Of a DNA stretch of 6,106 bases, positions 5,441 to 6,106 are shown piece after piece (the stretch's first letter is position 1; every line of letters starts with the position of its first letter). Location of the stretch: NCBI GenBank assembly GCA_030618475.1, contig JAUXDG010000176.1, forward strand, positions 1 through 6,106, given 5' to 3'. The position numbers were made by a program, and so were the translations under genes. This DNA is from Gammaproteobacteria bacterium (GTDB lineage Bacteria; Pseudomonadota; Gammaproteobacteria; DSM-19610). Under the pieces are notes generated by a model that worked only from the letters and a program-made list of their open reading frames with translations, did not search any database and had not been told where the DNA came from.

Positions 5441-6031
5441 ATGACACTTGAACTGTTTTTAATTGTCGGCGGCTATCTGTTTGGATCGGTATCGTCAGCC
5501 ATTATCACCTGCCGCGTGCTGGGCCTGCCCGACCCACGCAGCCACGGCTCGGGTAATCCGGGCACCACCAACGTATTACGCATAGGCGGCAAGAAAGCAG
5601 CGGCGGTCACGCTGGTGGGCGACATGCTCAAGGGACTGATTCCCGTTCTGGTCGCCAAGCTTCTGGGTGCCGACATGGCCGTCCAGGCGGCTGTCGCGTT
5701 GGCCGCCTTCCTCGGACACCTGTATCCGGTGTTTTTCGCCTTTAAGGGTGGCAAAGGCGTCGCGACGCTGCTGGGTGTACTGCTGGGCATCCACTGGCCG
5801 GTCGGCCTGTTAACCATCGCAACCTGGCTGGTGATCGCCAAGGTTTTCAAAATCTCATCGCTGGCAGCGCTGCTGTCGATACTGGTAACGCCGCTTTATA
5901 TCTGGTGGCTGATACCGGACACGTCACTGATGATCGCCATGTTGTTGATGGGCGCGTTGCTGTTCTGGCGGCACCGTTCCAATATCAAAAATCTCTTGGA
6001 AGGGGCAGAAGGCGAAATAAAGTCGGACTAG
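5441..6031 (+). CDS. plsY: Acyl-phosphate--glycerol-3-phosphate acyltransferase
   Basis: A 196-residue inner-membrane protein that acylates glycerol 3-phosphate from acyl-phosphate (made by PlsX), giving lysophosphatidic acid, the first step of phospholipid synthesis. It shares strong motifs with E. coli PlsY: GLPDPRSHGSGNPGTTNVLR (28-47), GDMLKGLIPV (60-69), the FKGGKGVAT loop (101-109) that binds phosphate, and HRSNIKNLLEGAE (178-190). Hydrophobic helices lie at about 3-20, 52-75, 81-99, 110-135, 139-157 and 160-176. The usual SGNxGATN motif reads SGNPGTTN. The ATG at 5441 starts the protein exactly at the first membrane helix. A TTG at 5405 would add 12 unrelated residues. It is divergent from folB and convergent with tsaD, sharing the stop bases CTAG. 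Confidence 0.95.
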   Translation: MTLELFLIVGGYLFGSVSSAIITCRVLGLPDPRSHGSGNPGTTNVLRIGGKKAAAVTLVGDMLKGLIPVLVAKLLGADMAVQAAVALAAFLGHLYPVFFAFKGGKGVATLLGVLLGIHWPVGLLTIATWLVIAKVFKISSLAALLSILVTPLYIWWLIPDTSLMIAMLLMGALLFWRHRSNIKNLLEGAEGEIKSD

Positions 6032-6106
6032 GAGCCTATCGCTTCCAGCTCTTCCAGTGACCAGCGCGGCCTGACTTCGACACCCAGCCCCTGCCGCTGC
6101 CCCGCC
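6028..6106 (-). CDS. tsaD: C-terminal fragment of tRNA N6-adenosine threonylcarbamoyltransferase
   Basis: The last 25 codons and the TAG at 6030-6028 are present; the rest lies beyond the right edge. The peptide AGQRQGLGVEVRPRW followed by SLEELEAIGS matches the C-terminus of bacterial TsaD (Gcp/YgjD), which usually reads AGQ, a variable stretch, then (R/K)PRW(P/S)LEEL. TsaD, with TsaB and TsaE, transfers threonylcarbamoyl to A37 of tRNAs that read ANN codons. tsaD near plsY, folB, uppP and cca is a familiar gammaproteobacterial neighbourhood. Its stop overlaps the plsY stop by four bases on the opposite strand. Confidence 0.85.
   Translation of the reverse strand, partial: AGQRQGLGVEVRPRWSLEELEAIGS

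Noticed and set aside
5227..5442. Open frame continuing folB upstream by 72 codons to a start at 5442
   Set aside because: The extension translates the hairpin element and GC-rich intergenic DNA and has no resemblance to FolB, while the ATG at 5226 reproduces the known FolB N-terminus. It would also overlap the plsY start region.
1..6106. CRISPR arrays, tRNA or rRNA genes, complete insertion sequences, defence or toxin-antitoxin genes
   Set aside because: No regularly spaced repeats, cloverleaf sequences, transposase motifs or such gene pairs were found; the space is filled by recognised housekeeping genes.

Overview
The window is a chromosomal housekeeping segment, most likely from a gammaproteobacterium. 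The basis is the protein families (Cca, UppP, FolB, FolK, PlsY and TsaD all resemble gammaproteobacterial versions) and the clustering of cca, uppP, folB and plsY, which are also neighbours in E. coli. The DNA is moderately GC-rich and tightly packed. No phage, CRISPR, tRNA or rRNA signal was seen, and no complete insertion sequence.

Layout. Positions 1-97 hold the plus-strand 3' end of a probable soluble lytic transglycosylase. A 101-bp gap (98-198) carries a palindromic repeat cluster. Next come two coupled plus-strand genes: an atypical SDR of the NDUFA9-like group (199-1152) and cca (1152-2333). The end of cca runs into a second cluster of the same repeat, and its stop codon lies inside that repeat. 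Only 29 bp separate cca from the convergent minus-strand uppP. Read from its 5' end, the minus-strand run is folB (5226-4870), folK (4865-4383), a MidA/NDUFAF7-type methyltransferase (4372-3206) and uppP (3160-2363). It looks like an operon, with a possible internal promoter for uppP. The 214-bp region between folB and divergent plsY contains a 74-bp element with perfect 28-bp inverted arms. plsY (5441-6031) runs tail to tail into the 3' end of tsaD, and the two share the palindrome CTAG as both stop codons.

Functions. FolB and FolK catalyse consecutive steps of folate synthesis. UppP recycles undecaprenyl pyrophosphate for cell-wall synthesis, and the Slt-like enzyme cleaves peptidoglycan. 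PlsY starts membrane phospholipid synthesis. Cca repairs or completes tRNA 3' ends, and TsaD makes the t6A modification of tRNA. The SDR and the methyltransferase are homologues of two mitochondrial complex I proteins, but their role here is not shown by the sequence.

I do not see a new multi-gene system. The points most worth a second look are: the identical 27-nt palindromes in opposite orientation around the SDR-cca pair; the repeat-encoded C-terminus and stop of Cca; the degenerate HD domain of Cca; and the large perfect hairpin between folB and plsY.
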